Positions 27,107-35,122 of a stretch of DNA of 64,000 nucleotides are shown here, piece by piece (within the stretch, counting starts at the first letter, position 1; the number at the start of each line of letters is the position of its first letter). This stretch comes from Sporomusaceae bacterium (GTDB taxonomy: Bacteria > Bacillota > Negativicutes > UBA1444). A model generated the notes under the pieces. The model had not been told where the DNA came from and did not search any database. It saw only the letters and a list, made by a program, of their open reading frames with translations. The DNA is taken from the NCBI GenBank assembly GCA_018434355.1, contig JAHDPL010000011.1, forward strand, positions 62,001-126,000, given 5' to 3'. Both the position numbers and the translations under genes were made by a program.

Positions 27107-27531
27107 CCGGTTTGTGCCTCCTGTTTGCAGGGGACCAGGTCCCCCAGTGTTTTCGTCTTCATATATTCTTTGAACTCCGCTGTCATCCGTCCGAGCAATC
27201 CGCCGAACAGGCAGTCGCGAAACGGGCATTCGGTCGCTGGCAACAAGCAGCCTGCATCGGCGACTGGACCTTCGATCGCTTCAAAAATCGCCAACAGGGA
27301 AATCGATAGTCCTGCATCACCGAGGACAAAGCCGCCTTTGGGACCGCGAGTCGATTTGACCAGGCCGGCTTTGGCCAGGCGTTGCATGACTTTGGACAGA
27401 TGCGCCTCCGAAACCAAGGTGCGTGCGGTGATTTCTTTCACTGTCAGCGAACGTCCCGGCGAGGCTGCGAGCAGTACCATACTGTGTAGTGCCAGCGACG
27501 CTGCCTCGGAAATTTGAATAATCGATGCCAT
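27103..27531 (-). CDS. Rrf2-family regulator
   Basis: A 142-residue winged-helix repressor. The HTH lies at about 27-65 (VKEITARTLVSEAHLSKVMQ), the wing contains RGPKGGFVL, and three cysteines at 95, 102 and 107 can hold an iron-sulfur cluster as in NsrR and IscR. The ATG follows GAGGTGAGGAC. It heads the operon that ends with hcp, so sensing of nitric oxide, redox state or iron-sulfur status and control of its own operon are likely. Whether it is NsrR-like or IscR-like cannot be settled from sequence alone; no isc or suf genes are nearby. Confidence 0.9.
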   Translation of the reverse strand: MASIIQISEAASLALHSMVLLAASPGRSLTVKEITARTLVSEAHLSKVMQRLAKAGLVKSTRGPKGGFVLGDAGLSISLLAIFEAIEGPVADAGCLLPATECPFRDCLFGGLLGRMTAEFKEYMKTKTLGDLVPCKQEAQTG

Positions 27532-27548
27532 GTCCTCACCTCATTTCA

Positions 27549-27583
27549 ATATTAAGGTACTACAATACCGAAATAATGTCAAG
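27549..27583 (-). promoter_or_regulatory. promoter and candidate Rrf2 operator
   Basis: Reading leftward, a consensus -35 TTGACA (complement of 27577-27582) is followed by an imperfect dyad centred on GGTA-n6-TACC (27556-27569) with A/T-rich outer arms. The -10 is not clear (TACCTT at 17-base spacing is the best). A dyad in the spacer/-10 region is where an autoregulating Rrf2 repressor would bind. Confidence 0.55.
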
Positions 27584-27672
27584 CGTGATTTTGAAAAAAA
27601 TGCAGGGAATTTACTGCGCGCCGGGAATAGACAAAGCAGAGAAAATTTTTCAGTACAAGGGAGGCGGCAGAG

Positions 27673-28509
27673 GTGAGCAAGCAAAAGGTGTCGATACCCC
27701 AGTTGAAAGAGTGGAAAGAACAGGGCCGGAAAATCCGCATGGTAACGGCATATGATTATCCCACCGCATTGCTGGTGGACAAATCGGAGATCGAAGTGAT
27801 CCTGGTGGGAGATTCGCTCGGCATGGTGGTGCTGGGCTATGACGGCACGGTGCCTGTGACGATGGACGAGATGGTACACCACATCAAGCCGGTTGTGCGG
27901 GGCGCCCGCAACACGTTGATTGTCGGCGACATGCCGTTCATGTCTTACAATGTCAGCCTGGAAAAGGCGATCGAGAACGCCGGCCGACTGATGAAGGAAG
28001 GCGGCGCCGACTGCGTAAAACTGGAAGGCGGCCTGGCAATGGTGCCGGTGGTTAAGGCGCTGGTTGACGGCGGGATTCCGGTGATGGCCCATATCGGGCT
28101 GACGCCGCAGACGGCTTCGCAGCTGGGCGGGTTCAAGGTGCAGGGCAAAGATGAGGCCGCAGCCCAGCGGATGCTGACCGAAGCGATTAAACTGGAGGAG
28201 GCGGGTGCCTTCTCGATCGTGCTGGAAGCGATTCCGGCGCCGCTGGCAAAACTGATTACCGAGAAAGTGGGCATTCCCACCATCGGCATCGGAGCCGGCG
28301 TCGACTGCGACGGGCAGGTGCTAGTGCTGCACGACATGATCGGTCTATTCGACCGGTTCGTGCCGAAGTTCGTCAAGAAGTACGCCAATGTCAGCGAAGA
28401 CATTCTGACGGCGCTCAATGCGTATGCCGAAGAGGTGGCGTCCGGCAGTTTTCCGGCTGCCGAGCACAGTTTCACGATGAAGGACGAAGTGCTGAAGAAA
28501 CTTTATTGA
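27673..28509 (+). CDS. panB: 3-methyl-2-oxobutanoate hydroxymethyltransferase
   Basis: A 278-residue enzyme making ketopantoate from 2-oxoisovalerate and methylene-tetrahydrofolate, the first committed step to pantothenate. Seen are VTAYDYPTALLVDKSEIEVI, the metal/substrate segment GDSLGMVVLGYDGTVPVTMD, LEGG, and the C-terminal GIGAGVDCDGQVLVLHDM. Start is GTG 27673 with GGGAGGCGGCAGAG upstream. It pairs with panE 22 bases downstream; panC and panD are not in the window. Confidence 0.95.
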   Translation: MSKQKVSIPQLKEWKEQGRKIRMVTAYDYPTALLVDKSEIEVILVGDSLGMVVLGYDGTVPVTMDEMVHHIKPVVRGARNTLIVGDMPFMSYNVSLEKAIENAGRLMKEGGADCVKLEGGLAMVPVVKALVDGGIPVMAHIGLTPQTASQLGGFKVQGKDEAAAQRMLTEAIKLEEAGAFSIVLEAIPAPLAKLITEKVGIPTIGIGAGVDCDGQVLVLHDMIGLFDRFVPKFVKKYANVSEDILTALNAYAEEVASGSFPAAEHSFTMKDEVLKKLY

Positions 28510-28531
28510 TAAGTGACGGGGGGCTGTGGTC

Positions 28532-29455
28532 ATGAAGATTGCCGTGATTGGCGCAGGCGCGATGGGCAGCCTGTTCGGCGCCTATCTGGCGAAAGCCGGC
28601 GAAGCGGTGACGCTGGTGGATATCTGGCAGGAACATGTCGCGGCGATTCGCGACCAGGGCCTCCAGCTAAGTGAAGCGGCAGGCGACGAAGTCGTGCGGC
28701 TGGACGCGACGCTGGGGACCGGCGGACTGGAACCGGTCGACCTGGTGATTTTGTTTGTCAAGTCGGCCGCGACACAGGCTGCGGCGACTGATGCGGCGGC
28801 GCTGCTGCGACCGGGCGGCCGGGTGCTGACGCTGCAGAACGGATTGGGCAATGCTGAAGTGATTGCAGAAATCGTCGGCGCGGAGCGCGTGTTGGCGGGG
28901 ACTACAGCGCAAGGGGCGACGTTGCTGGGACCGGGCCGCGTTCGTCACGGCGGTCGGGGGGATACTCATATCGGCAGACTGTCCGGCGAGGCGGATGCGT
29001 TTTGTCATGAAGTGGCGACGCTGCTGACGAACGCAGACTTGCCGAGCGTTGTCGAGCCGGATGTGCGCTCGCTCGTTTGGGGCAAGCTGATCATCAATAC
29101 CGGCATCAATGCGCTGACCGCGCTGCTGCGGCTGCGTAACGGCCAGCTGGCCGACCTGACCGAGACCCGGCAACTTTTGACGCTGGCGGTGGAAGAAGCG
29201 GTGCTGGTCGCGCGGGCGGCGGGCGTTCATCTGCCGTATGAAAACCCGGTGGAGAAAGTGTTGGCTGTGGCGATCGCGACAGGGCAGAACCAGTCGTCGA
29301 TGCTGCAGGATGTCTTGCGCGGCTCGCTGACGGAAATCGCCGTGATCAACGGGGCGATTGTGCAGGAAGGCGAACGGCTGGGGGTGGCGACGCCGGTGAA
29401 CCGGACGCTGACCCTGTTGGTGCAGGCGTTGGAGAAAAACTTGCTGCCTAGCTGA
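28532..29455 (+). CDS. panE: 2-dehydropantoate 2-reductase
   Basis: A 307-residue NADPH-dependent ketopantoate reductase. The Rossmann glycine motif GAGAMGSLFGAYLA is at the N-terminus, and the C-terminal helical domain contains WGKLIINTGINALTALL with the conserved lysine and asparagine, then SSMLQDVLRGSLTEIAVINGAIV. ATG 28532 is chosen over GTG 28526 from the distance to GGGGGG. With panB it supplies pantoate for coenzyme A. Confidence 0.92.
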   Translation: MKIAVIGAGAMGSLFGAYLAKAGEAVTLVDIWQEHVAAIRDQGLQLSEAAGDEVVRLDATLGTGGLEPVDLVILFVKSAATQAAATDAAALLRPGGRVLTLQNGLGNAEVIAEIVGAERVLAGTTAQGATLLGPGRVRHGGRGDTHIGRLSGEADAFCHEVATLLTNADLPSVVEPDVRSLVWGKLIINTGINALTALLRLRNGQLADLTETRQLLTLAVEEAVLVARAAGVHLPYENPVEKVLAVAIATGQNQSSMLQDVLRGSLTEIAVINGAIVQEGERLGVATPVNRTLTLLVQALEKNLLPS

Positions 29456-29517
29456 CGGTTTGGCGGAAAAATAGTACAATAAGCAGGGGACAACGTCGGA
29501 AAAGGGGGAAGTCTGTC

Positions 29518-30528
29518 ATGAAACGGACGAGTGTTATCGGCTTGATGCTAATGGCAAGTTTGCTGATCGGCGGTTGCGGCGGCGACAAAAAGGCTACTGA
29601 ACCGGGAAAAACAGAATTTAAAGCGCAACTGAAGCTGGCAACGCTGACGCCGGCCAGCCACACCTACAACCAGGCCGCCAACAAGTTTGCCGAACTGGTC
29701 AAACAACGCTCGCAGGGGCGGATCGAGGTCAAGGTCTACCCGGACGGACAGCTGGGCAAAGGCGAAAGAGAGTTGCTGGAAGCGATCCAGCAGGGCACGC
29801 TGGACATCTATGTCGGTTCGACCGCGCCGCTCAGCGGCTTCAGCCCGTCGATGGGAATTTTGGATATTCCGTTCCTGTTTCGCGATTACGCTCATGCCGA
29901 CAAAGTGCTGGACGGCCCGATCGGCCTGTCGCTGCTGAAAGAACTGGACAAGGCGAACCTGAAAGGCTTGGCGTTCTGGGAAAACGGCTTCCGCAACCTG
30001 ACCAATTCCAAACTGGCGGTGAAAACGCCGGACGAAGTCAAGGGCCTGAAAATCAGAACCCAGGAGAACAAAATCCACCTGACAGCCTGGAAAGCGGCCG
30101 GCGTCAACCCGGTGCCGATGGCCTGGGGCGAAGTCTATGGCGCGTTGCAGCAAAAGACGATCGATGGTCAGGAAAACCCGGTGGCGGTGATTCATTCCGC
30201 CAAACTGAACGAAGTGCAAAAGTTTCTGTCGATGACGCAGCATGTCTATTCGCCGGCGGTGTTGATCGTCAGCGCGAAAAAATGGCAGGCAATCCCGCCG
30301 GCAGACCAGGAGATGCTGCTGAAGACCGCGCTGGAAGTCGCGCAGTTCGAGCGCAAGCTTGGGCGTGATGCGGAAGAGAAGCAGGTGGCCGAATTGACCG
30401 CCCGCGGCATGACCGTAACGAAAGATGTGGACAAGGCTGCATGGCAAAAGGCGATGCAACCGGCGTTCGATGAGTTCTCGAAGCAGTTTGGCAAAGAGAA
30501 GATCGACGCCATCCTCAACACAAAATAA
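29518..30528 (+). CDS. TRAP transporter solute-binding lipoprotein (DctP family)
   Basis: A 336-residue extracytoplasmic binding protein with lipobox LIGGC, cysteine at 20. The DctP pattern is clear: LATLTPASHTYNQAANKFAELV, YPDGQLGKGERELLEAIQQGTLDI, GLKIRTQENKIHLTAWKAAG and the QEN segment GQENPVAVI. The arginine that grips the substrate carboxylate is in GLKIRTQ, so an organic acid is the expected cargo. The ATG follows GGGGGAAG. Two permease genes follow without gaps. Confidence 0.92.
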   Translation: MKRTSVIGLMLMASLLIGGCGGDKKATEPGKTEFKAQLKLATLTPASHTYNQAANKFAELVKQRSQGRIEVKVYPDGQLGKGERELLEAIQQGTLDIYVGSTAPLSGFSPSMGILDIPFLFRDYAHADKVLDGPIGLSLLKELDKANLKGLAFWENGFRNLTNSKLAVKTPDEVKGLKIRTQENKIHLTAWKAAGVNPVPMAWGEVYGALQQKTIDGQENPVAVIHSAKLNEVQKFLSMTQHVYSPAVLIVSAKKWQAIPPADQEMLLKTALEVAQFERKLGRDAEEKQVAELTARGMTVTKDVDKAAWQKAMQPAFDEFSKQFGKEKIDAILNTK

Positions 30529-31017
30529 GTGGACGGACTGAACCGATTCAACGCACTGCTGTTTCAGACCGCGGAACAGGCAGTCATCCTGTTTATGGGG
30601 ATCATCGCACTGGTGATCCCTTATGAAGTTTTTGGCCGCTATGTGCTGGGCGACATGCCGATGTGGTCCGGTGAAGTGGCCACGTATTCGCTGGTCTGGG
30701 TGTCGATGCTGGGCGGCGCGGTGGGACTGCGCAAAGGAGTCCAGGTCGGCGTCGACATAGCCTATGCGAAGCTGCCGGCGCACTGGGCGGCGCAAATTCG
30801 CTTGGTCGGCGCGCTGTTCATGCTGCTGTTTTTGTCGGTGATGATCACGGTCGGGCTGCAACAGACGGTGGACAACTGGCGTCAGATTTCGCCGGCGCTG
30901 GGCCTGCCGATGGCGCTGCCTTATCTGGCGCTGCCAGTCGGATTTTGCCTGATGTGGCTGTTTACGCTGGAACAGACGCTGGCGGGGCTTGCCGGTCTCA
31001 AGCGGGGGCGGCGCTGA
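30529..31017 (+). CDS. TRAP transporter small permease (DctQ family)
   Basis: A 162-residue membrane protein with four hydrophobic segments and the DctQ hallmark EVFGRYVLGDMPMWSGEVATYSLVW-type stretch (only the core is typical: RYVLG, WSGE). Its GTG start immediately follows the DctP stop and has no own ribosome site, so translation must be coupled. It joins the binding protein to the large permease. Confidence 0.9.
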   Translation: MDGLNRFNALLFQTAEQAVILFMGIIALVIPYEVFGRYVLGDMPMWSGEVATYSLVWVSMLGGAVGLRKGVQVGVDIAYAKLPAHWAAQIRLVGALFMLLFLSVMITVGLQQTVDNWRQISPALGLPMALPYLALPVGFCLMWLFTLEQTLAGLAGLKRGRR

Positions 31018-32300
31018 TGTTGACGATGTTTTTGCTGGTGTTCGCGGGCCTGATGGCGCTCGGCATCCCGGTCGCCATTGCTCTGGGCGGTTCGGCGATG
31101 GCCTATATCCTGGCGGACGGCGGCTTGTCACTGACGCTGTTGGTCCAGACCACATTCGCCGGCATGGCCTCGTTTCCACTGCTGGCGGTGCCGCTGTTCA
31201 TGCTGGCAGGCAACCTGATGAACGAGGGCGGTATCACCGGCGACCTGGTCAGGTTCGCCAGGCTGTCGATGGGGCATATCAGCGGCGGACTGGGACTGGC
31301 GACAATCCTGGCCACGGCGATTTTTGCGGCGATCTCCGGTTCGGCGGTTGCCACGGCGGTGGCGCTCGGCGCGGTGATGATCCCGGCGATGCGCGGCGCA
31401 GGCTATGACGAGGATGTGGCGGCGTCGGTCACGGCGACGGCGTCCTGCATGGGTCCGATCATTCCGCCCAGCATCCCGTTCATCATTTACGGCGTAATCG
31501 CCAATGTCTCGATCAGCGCCCTGTTTTTGGCCGGCGTGGTTCCCGGGCTGATGCTCGGCGCGGTGCTGATGGGCTATATGGTGCTGGTGGCGCGTCGGCG
31601 CAATTATCCGCGCGAAGCCAAGGCCGGCGGCCGTGAAGTGCTGTCCGGCGCCGTCCGGGCCTTGCCGGCGCTGTTGATGCCGGTGGTCATCATGGGAGGC
31701 ATCCTTGGCGGCATTTTCACGCCGACCGAGGCGGCCGGCATCGCCGTGGTCTATGCGTTTTTGGTAGGGACGTTCTTTTACCGCCGCCTGAAACTGGCCC
31801 GGTTGCCCTCGCTGCTCTTGGCGTCGGGGGTGGAGACGGCGGTGGTCATGCTGCTGCTCGGTCTGTCGGAGCCGTTCGCCTGGGTGGTGGCGGTCGAGCA
31901 GATTCCGCTGCGGATCATGGAAGCGATGGCGCAGGTTTCGACATCTCCCTGGATTTTCTTGCTACTGGTCAACCTAGCGCTGCTACTGATCGGGATTCCG
32001 CTGGAAACGGCGCCGGCCCTGACCATCGTCACGCCGGTACTGGCGCCGATGGCGCTGAAAATGGGCATCGACCCGATCCATCTCGGCGTTGTGGTCTGTT
32101 TCAATCTGGTGCTGGGGCTGATCACGCCGCCGGTGGGCGCGGTTTTGTTCTCGATCTGCGGCATTGCCGGGATTTCGCTGGAACGGTTGAGCCGCGGCAT
32201 CTGGGTGCCGTTTCTGCTGGCGGTCGGCGTATTGCTGGTCGTGACCTTCGTGCCGCAGCTCAGCACCTGGCTGCCGTCGCTGTTGCTCGGCGGAAAATAG
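31017..32300 (+). CDS. TRAP transporter large permease (DctM family)
   Basis: A 427-residue integral membrane protein with about twelve hydrophobic segments. It has the DctM features GIPVAIALGGSAM near the N-terminus, ISGSAVATAVALGAVMIPAM, ASCMGPIIPPSIPFIIYG and GIFTPTEAAGIAVVYA. The ATG overlaps the DctQ stop by one base (TGATG). It drives sodium-coupled uptake of the bound acid. Copy B of the structured repeat begins 5 bases after its stop and supplies a terminator-like hairpin. Confidence 0.93.
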   Translation: MLTMFLLVFAGLMALGIPVAIALGGSAMAYILADGGLSLTLLVQTTFAGMASFPLLAVPLFMLAGNLMNEGGITGDLVRFARLSMGHISGGLGLATILATAIFAAISGSAVATAVALGAVMIPAMRGAGYDEDVAASVTATASCMGPIIPPSIPFIIYGVIANVSISALFLAGVVPGLMLGAVLMGYMVLVARRRNYPREAKAGGREVLSGAVRALPALLMPVVIMGGILGGIFTPTEAAGIAVVYAFLVGTFFYRRLKLARLPSLLLASGVETAVVMLLLGLSEPFAWVVAVEQIPLRIMEAMAQVSTSPWIFLLLVNLALLLIGIPLETAPALTIVTPVLAPMALKMGIDPIHLGVVVCFNLVLGLITPPVGAVLFSICGIAGISLERLSRGIWVPFLLAVGVLLVVTFVPQLSTWLPSLLLGGK

Positions 32301-32304
32301 GCAA

Positions 32305-32476
32305 AAGAGTTTTGAAGCGAAAAGTCTCTTTCTGCGATTTTCGCCGGAATTCGCTAAACGGCTTGATGTCCTGGTTTTCCGAACGGCTTCAAACGCTCCG
32401 TCCGTCGCTATGAAGCCTAAAATCAGCGTCCTTGCTGATTTTTTCGAAAAAGCCAATCCATCTTCGCCGGCGAATT
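32305..32476 (+). repeat. structured intergenic repeat, copy B
   Basis: Counterpart of the element at 19278-19456. The closing stem is GGCTTCA (32385-32391) with TGAAGCC (32411-32417) around AACGCTCCGTCCGTCGCTA. After one T comes AAAATCAGC / GCTGATTTT (32419-32442) followed by TTCG, and then the perfect palindrome TTCGCCGGCGAA. Compared with copy A nearly all stem-1 pairs are replaced by other pairs, while loop and linkers are kept. Here the second hairpin, with its A and T flanks, can end the TRAP transcript. Confidence 0.65.
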
Positions 32477-32550
32477 ACACGGTGAAAATCTAATGAAATC
32501 GACTATTTTCGCAGTCAAAACCCTGCGAACGGATTCTTCGCGGTGAGATA

Positions 32551-32595
32551 AAAAAAGGACCGTCTCTGGCCGAAGCCAAGGACGGTCCTTTTCCA
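32551..32595. terminator. intrinsic terminator
   Basis: Arms AAAAGGACCGTC (32553-32564) and GACGGTCCTTTT (32581-32592) enclose a second short stem (GGC/GCC). It lies between the TRAP operon and the leftward zinc-ribbon gene and can work both ways. Confidence 0.88.
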
Positions 32596-32632
32596 TTATT
32601 TCAGCGGGTCCATTCTTTTTCCCAATCTCAGA

Positions 32633-33184
32633 TCAGGGTTGTTGCGATTTCTGCAGGGCGATGTCGCCGATGACCGGGACTTTGTACCATTCGTTCTGAT
32701 ATGCCTTGACCATCAGCAGGACCCACAGGACCAGCGAGGCCAGCGAAATCAGGCCGGAGATGGCGAACAGCAGCGACCAGAGTCGCAGCGCCGGGAACAA
32801 GACCCAGGTCAGCACCAGATGCATCACATGGATCCCGCCGAACAGCAAGATCGACTGCATCGCATGGAACCGGACGTAAGGCCGTTTGTCGATGAACAGG
32901 AAGACCAGGCCGCTCAGCCAACCGAGCACATAGCACAGCAAGCCGGCGATGTTCTGCTGCATTCCCGAATCGGCCTGCTGGCCATAGCCGGGCGGCGGCG
33001 GGTAGTAACCGGGAGGCGGGGGCTGCTGGTAGCCGGGGGGCGGCGGGGGTGGCGGAGCGTAACCTTGTCCTGGCGGTGGCGGTGGCGGCGGGGCATAGCC
33101 CTGCGCGTTCATCGGGGAACCGCAGCTGCGGCAAAAGTTGGCACTGGCGTCATTGTCGACGCCGCAGCGAGCACAATTCGGCAT
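32633..33184 (-). CDS. zinc-ribbon membrane protein, DUF4870/Tic20-like
   Basis: A 183-residue protein with three parts. Residues 1-25 form a zinc ribbon (C4, C7, C18, C21). Residues 28-70 are a Pro/Gly/Tyr-rich linker of repeated GYAPPPPPPPG units. The rest is a DUF4870-like membrane domain with about three hydrophobic segments and the typical GLLCYVLGWLSGLVFLFIDK and RFHAMQSILL. The ATG follows AGGAGGTTATCG. Function of the family is unknown. It is transcribed alone between two terminators or gaps. Confidence 0.82.
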   Translation of the reverse strand: MPNCARCGVDNDASANFCRSCGSPMNAQGYAPPPPPPPGQGYAPPPPPPPGYQQPPPPGYYPPPPGYGQQADSGMQQNIAGLLCYVLGWLSGLVFLFIDKRPYVRFHAMQSILLFGGIHVMHLVLTWVLFPALRLWSLLFAISGLISLASLVLWVLLMVKAYQNEWYKVPVIGDIALQKSQQP

Positions 33185-33309
33185 AGCGATAACCTCCTGT
33201 CAAAAAATCAAATGACTTCCACTGCTATGAATACGCTGTCCGCAGGCGATATCCTTTTTTTACAAAATGACTTGGCGAAAATATTTTTGCAAACGCTCGG
33301 CAGGGTGTG

Positions 33310-34965
33310 TCAGTTTTCACTTCGTTCGAAGACCAGCTGACCACCGGCGATGGTCTGCAACACCTGAATATCTTTGAGAGAGGCCGGGTCGACTTGGTAC
33401 GGGTCGGCGGACAGCACGACCAGGTCGGCGAATTTGCCCGGCGTGAGAGAACCCTTCTCCGTTTCAGCGAATTCGGCGTAGGCGGCGCCGGTGGTAAACG
33501 CGGCGATCGCCTGATCGACGCTGATTTTCTGCTGCGGATTCCAGCCACCAGGGAACTGACCATCGGCTGTAGTGCGGTTGACGGCGGCATGAATCGCCAG
33601 TAGTGGTGAAAGTTCCGCAACCGGCCAGTCCGAACCGCCGGCCAGACGAACGCCGGCCGCGAGCAGCGATCGGAAAGCGTAGGTCAGCTGGCAGCGCTCA
33701 GTTCCGATGCAGCGTTCGGCCCACCCCCCGTCATCGATCAGGTGGGCCGGCTGAACCGAGGCGATGACGCCGAGGCGTCCCATCCGTTCGATATCTTGCC
33801 GCCGCAGGTGCTGGGCGTGCTCGATCCTCAGCCGCCGGTCGCGCGGGCCGTTGGCATCGGCCACCGCTTCGAAGATATCGAGCAAAATCGAATTTGCCCT
33901 GTCGCCAATCGCATGGATCGACAGCGGGATGCCGGCCAGGTCCGCCTCGTTTACCCGTTTTTCCATCGCTCCGGCAGGGAACATGTCCGGCAGCAGCAGG
34001 CCGCAATTGTCCGGTGCGTCGTCATACGGTTCGAAAAAGTAAGCGGTGTGGCCGCCGAGCGAACCGTCGGTGAAACCTTTCAGTCCGCCGAAGCGCAGCC
34101 AGGGGTCGGCGGCGTCGCCGGTCAGAAAAGCCGGTATGTCGGCGCGGCGAAGGTCCCAGTCGATCAGCGGCAGCCGGGCGAAGATGCGGCAAGTCAGCTC
34201 GTTGCGTCGGCGAAACTGCTGGAACAGCGACCACTCGCTCCAGTCGGGATTGCCCCAGTCGGTCACGTCATGTACCGAAGTGACGCCCTCGGCCGCCGCT
34301 TTTGCCAGAGCCCGCCGCAGGGCCGCTGCGCGGTCGGCCTCGCTGGGCTTGGGCATGACCGCCTCCACCAGACGGATCGCCGCGTCTTTCAAGATGCCGG
34401 TGGGCTCGCCGCTGGCCGGGTCGCGGAAGATCTCGCCGCCACAGGGTTCGGGCGTGGCAGCGTCGATACCGGCGGCGCGTAGGGCGGTGCTGTTGGCCAG
34501 GCCGATATGCAGGTCGCTGCGACTGACAAACACCGGGTTGTTGTCGCTAATGCCGTCGAGCCATTGTTTGCAGGGGAGCGGCGCACCTGGCCAGGTTTCC
34601 TGGTCCCAGCCGCCGCCGGTCACCCACTCGTTCGGTTTGGCTTGACGCACCCGTTCGGCGATCCGGCCGACAAACTCATCCGGCCCGGCCGCGCCGCGCA
34701 GATTGACGGCCTGCAGCGAAAAACCACCGGCGACAAAATGAGTGTGAGCGTCGATAAACCCCGGCAGCACCGTTTTTCCGCCGAGGTCTCTCACTGCTGC
34801 CTGTGGCAATTCACGACCGGCATAAGCGAGGATTTCTTCATTGGAGCCGACCGCGGCGATCCGCCCGTCTCTGGCCGCGATGGCCCGGGCCCGCGGCCGC
34901 AGCGGGTCGAGTGTATGTATGTTGGCGTTGATGAGGACAAAGTCGCGCGCAGAATCAGTAGTCAA
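33310..34965 (-). CDS. YtcJ-type amidohydrolase (amidohydrolase family 3)
   Basis: A 551-residue metal-dependent hydrolase. The metal motif DAHTHF is at 72-77 after GKTVLPGFI, later ligands appear as IHAIGDRAN and IEHAQHL, and the terminal GGSDWPV segment contains the catalytic aspartate. Relatives are usually imidazolonepropionase-like or YtcJ amidases with unknown substrates. The start is TTG at 34965, supported by AGGAGGTTATTTGA. No signal peptide is seen. Specificity cannot be inferred from the neighbours. Confidence 0.85.
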   Translation of the reverse strand: MTTDSARDFVLINANIHTLDPLRPRARAIAARDGRIAAVGSNEEILAYAGRELPQAAVRDLGGKTVLPGFIDAHTHFVAGGFSLQAVNLRGAAGPDEFVGRIAERVRQAKPNEWVTGGGWDQETWPGAPLPCKQWLDGISDNNPVFVSRSDLHIGLANSTALRAAGIDAATPEPCGGEIFRDPASGEPTGILKDAAIRLVEAVMPKPSEADRAAALRRALAKAAAEGVTSVHDVTDWGNPDWSEWSLFQQFRRRNELTCRIFARLPLIDWDLRRADIPAFLTGDAADPWLRFGGLKGFTDGSLGGHTAYFFEPYDDAPDNCGLLLPDMFPAGAMEKRVNEADLAGIPLSIHAIGDRANSILLDIFEAVADANGPRDRRLRIEHAQHLRRQDIERMGRLGVIASVQPAHLIDDGGWAERCIGTERCQLTYAFRSLLAAGVRLAGGSDWPVAELSPLLAIHAAVNRTTADGQFPGGWNPQQKISVDQAIAAFTTGAAYAEFAETEKGSLTPGKFADLVVLSADPYQVDPASLKDIQVLQTIAGGQLVFERSEN

Positions 34966-35122
34966 ATCAAATAACCTCCTGCAATAATTGCTGATGTGAT
35001 TCTATAGAATATCTGTGTTGCCGCCGGAAACAGGCAGGAAAACTTCGAACCACCGTGGAAAGGAATATCTCAATCAATGCATCAACGTCATTATAACGCG
35101 GAACAATTGGGGAGGGAACGCT

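Noticed and set aside
29548-31179. Leftward open frame (543 codons) opposite the TRAP genes
   Set aside because: Antisense to DctP and DctQ and rich in Arg, His and Gln; a coding shadow.
32914-33110. Proline-codon repeats in the zinc-ribbon gene as a DNA repeat element
   Set aside because: The tandem GGCGGC-type pattern is explained by the Pro/Gly linker of the encoded protein.
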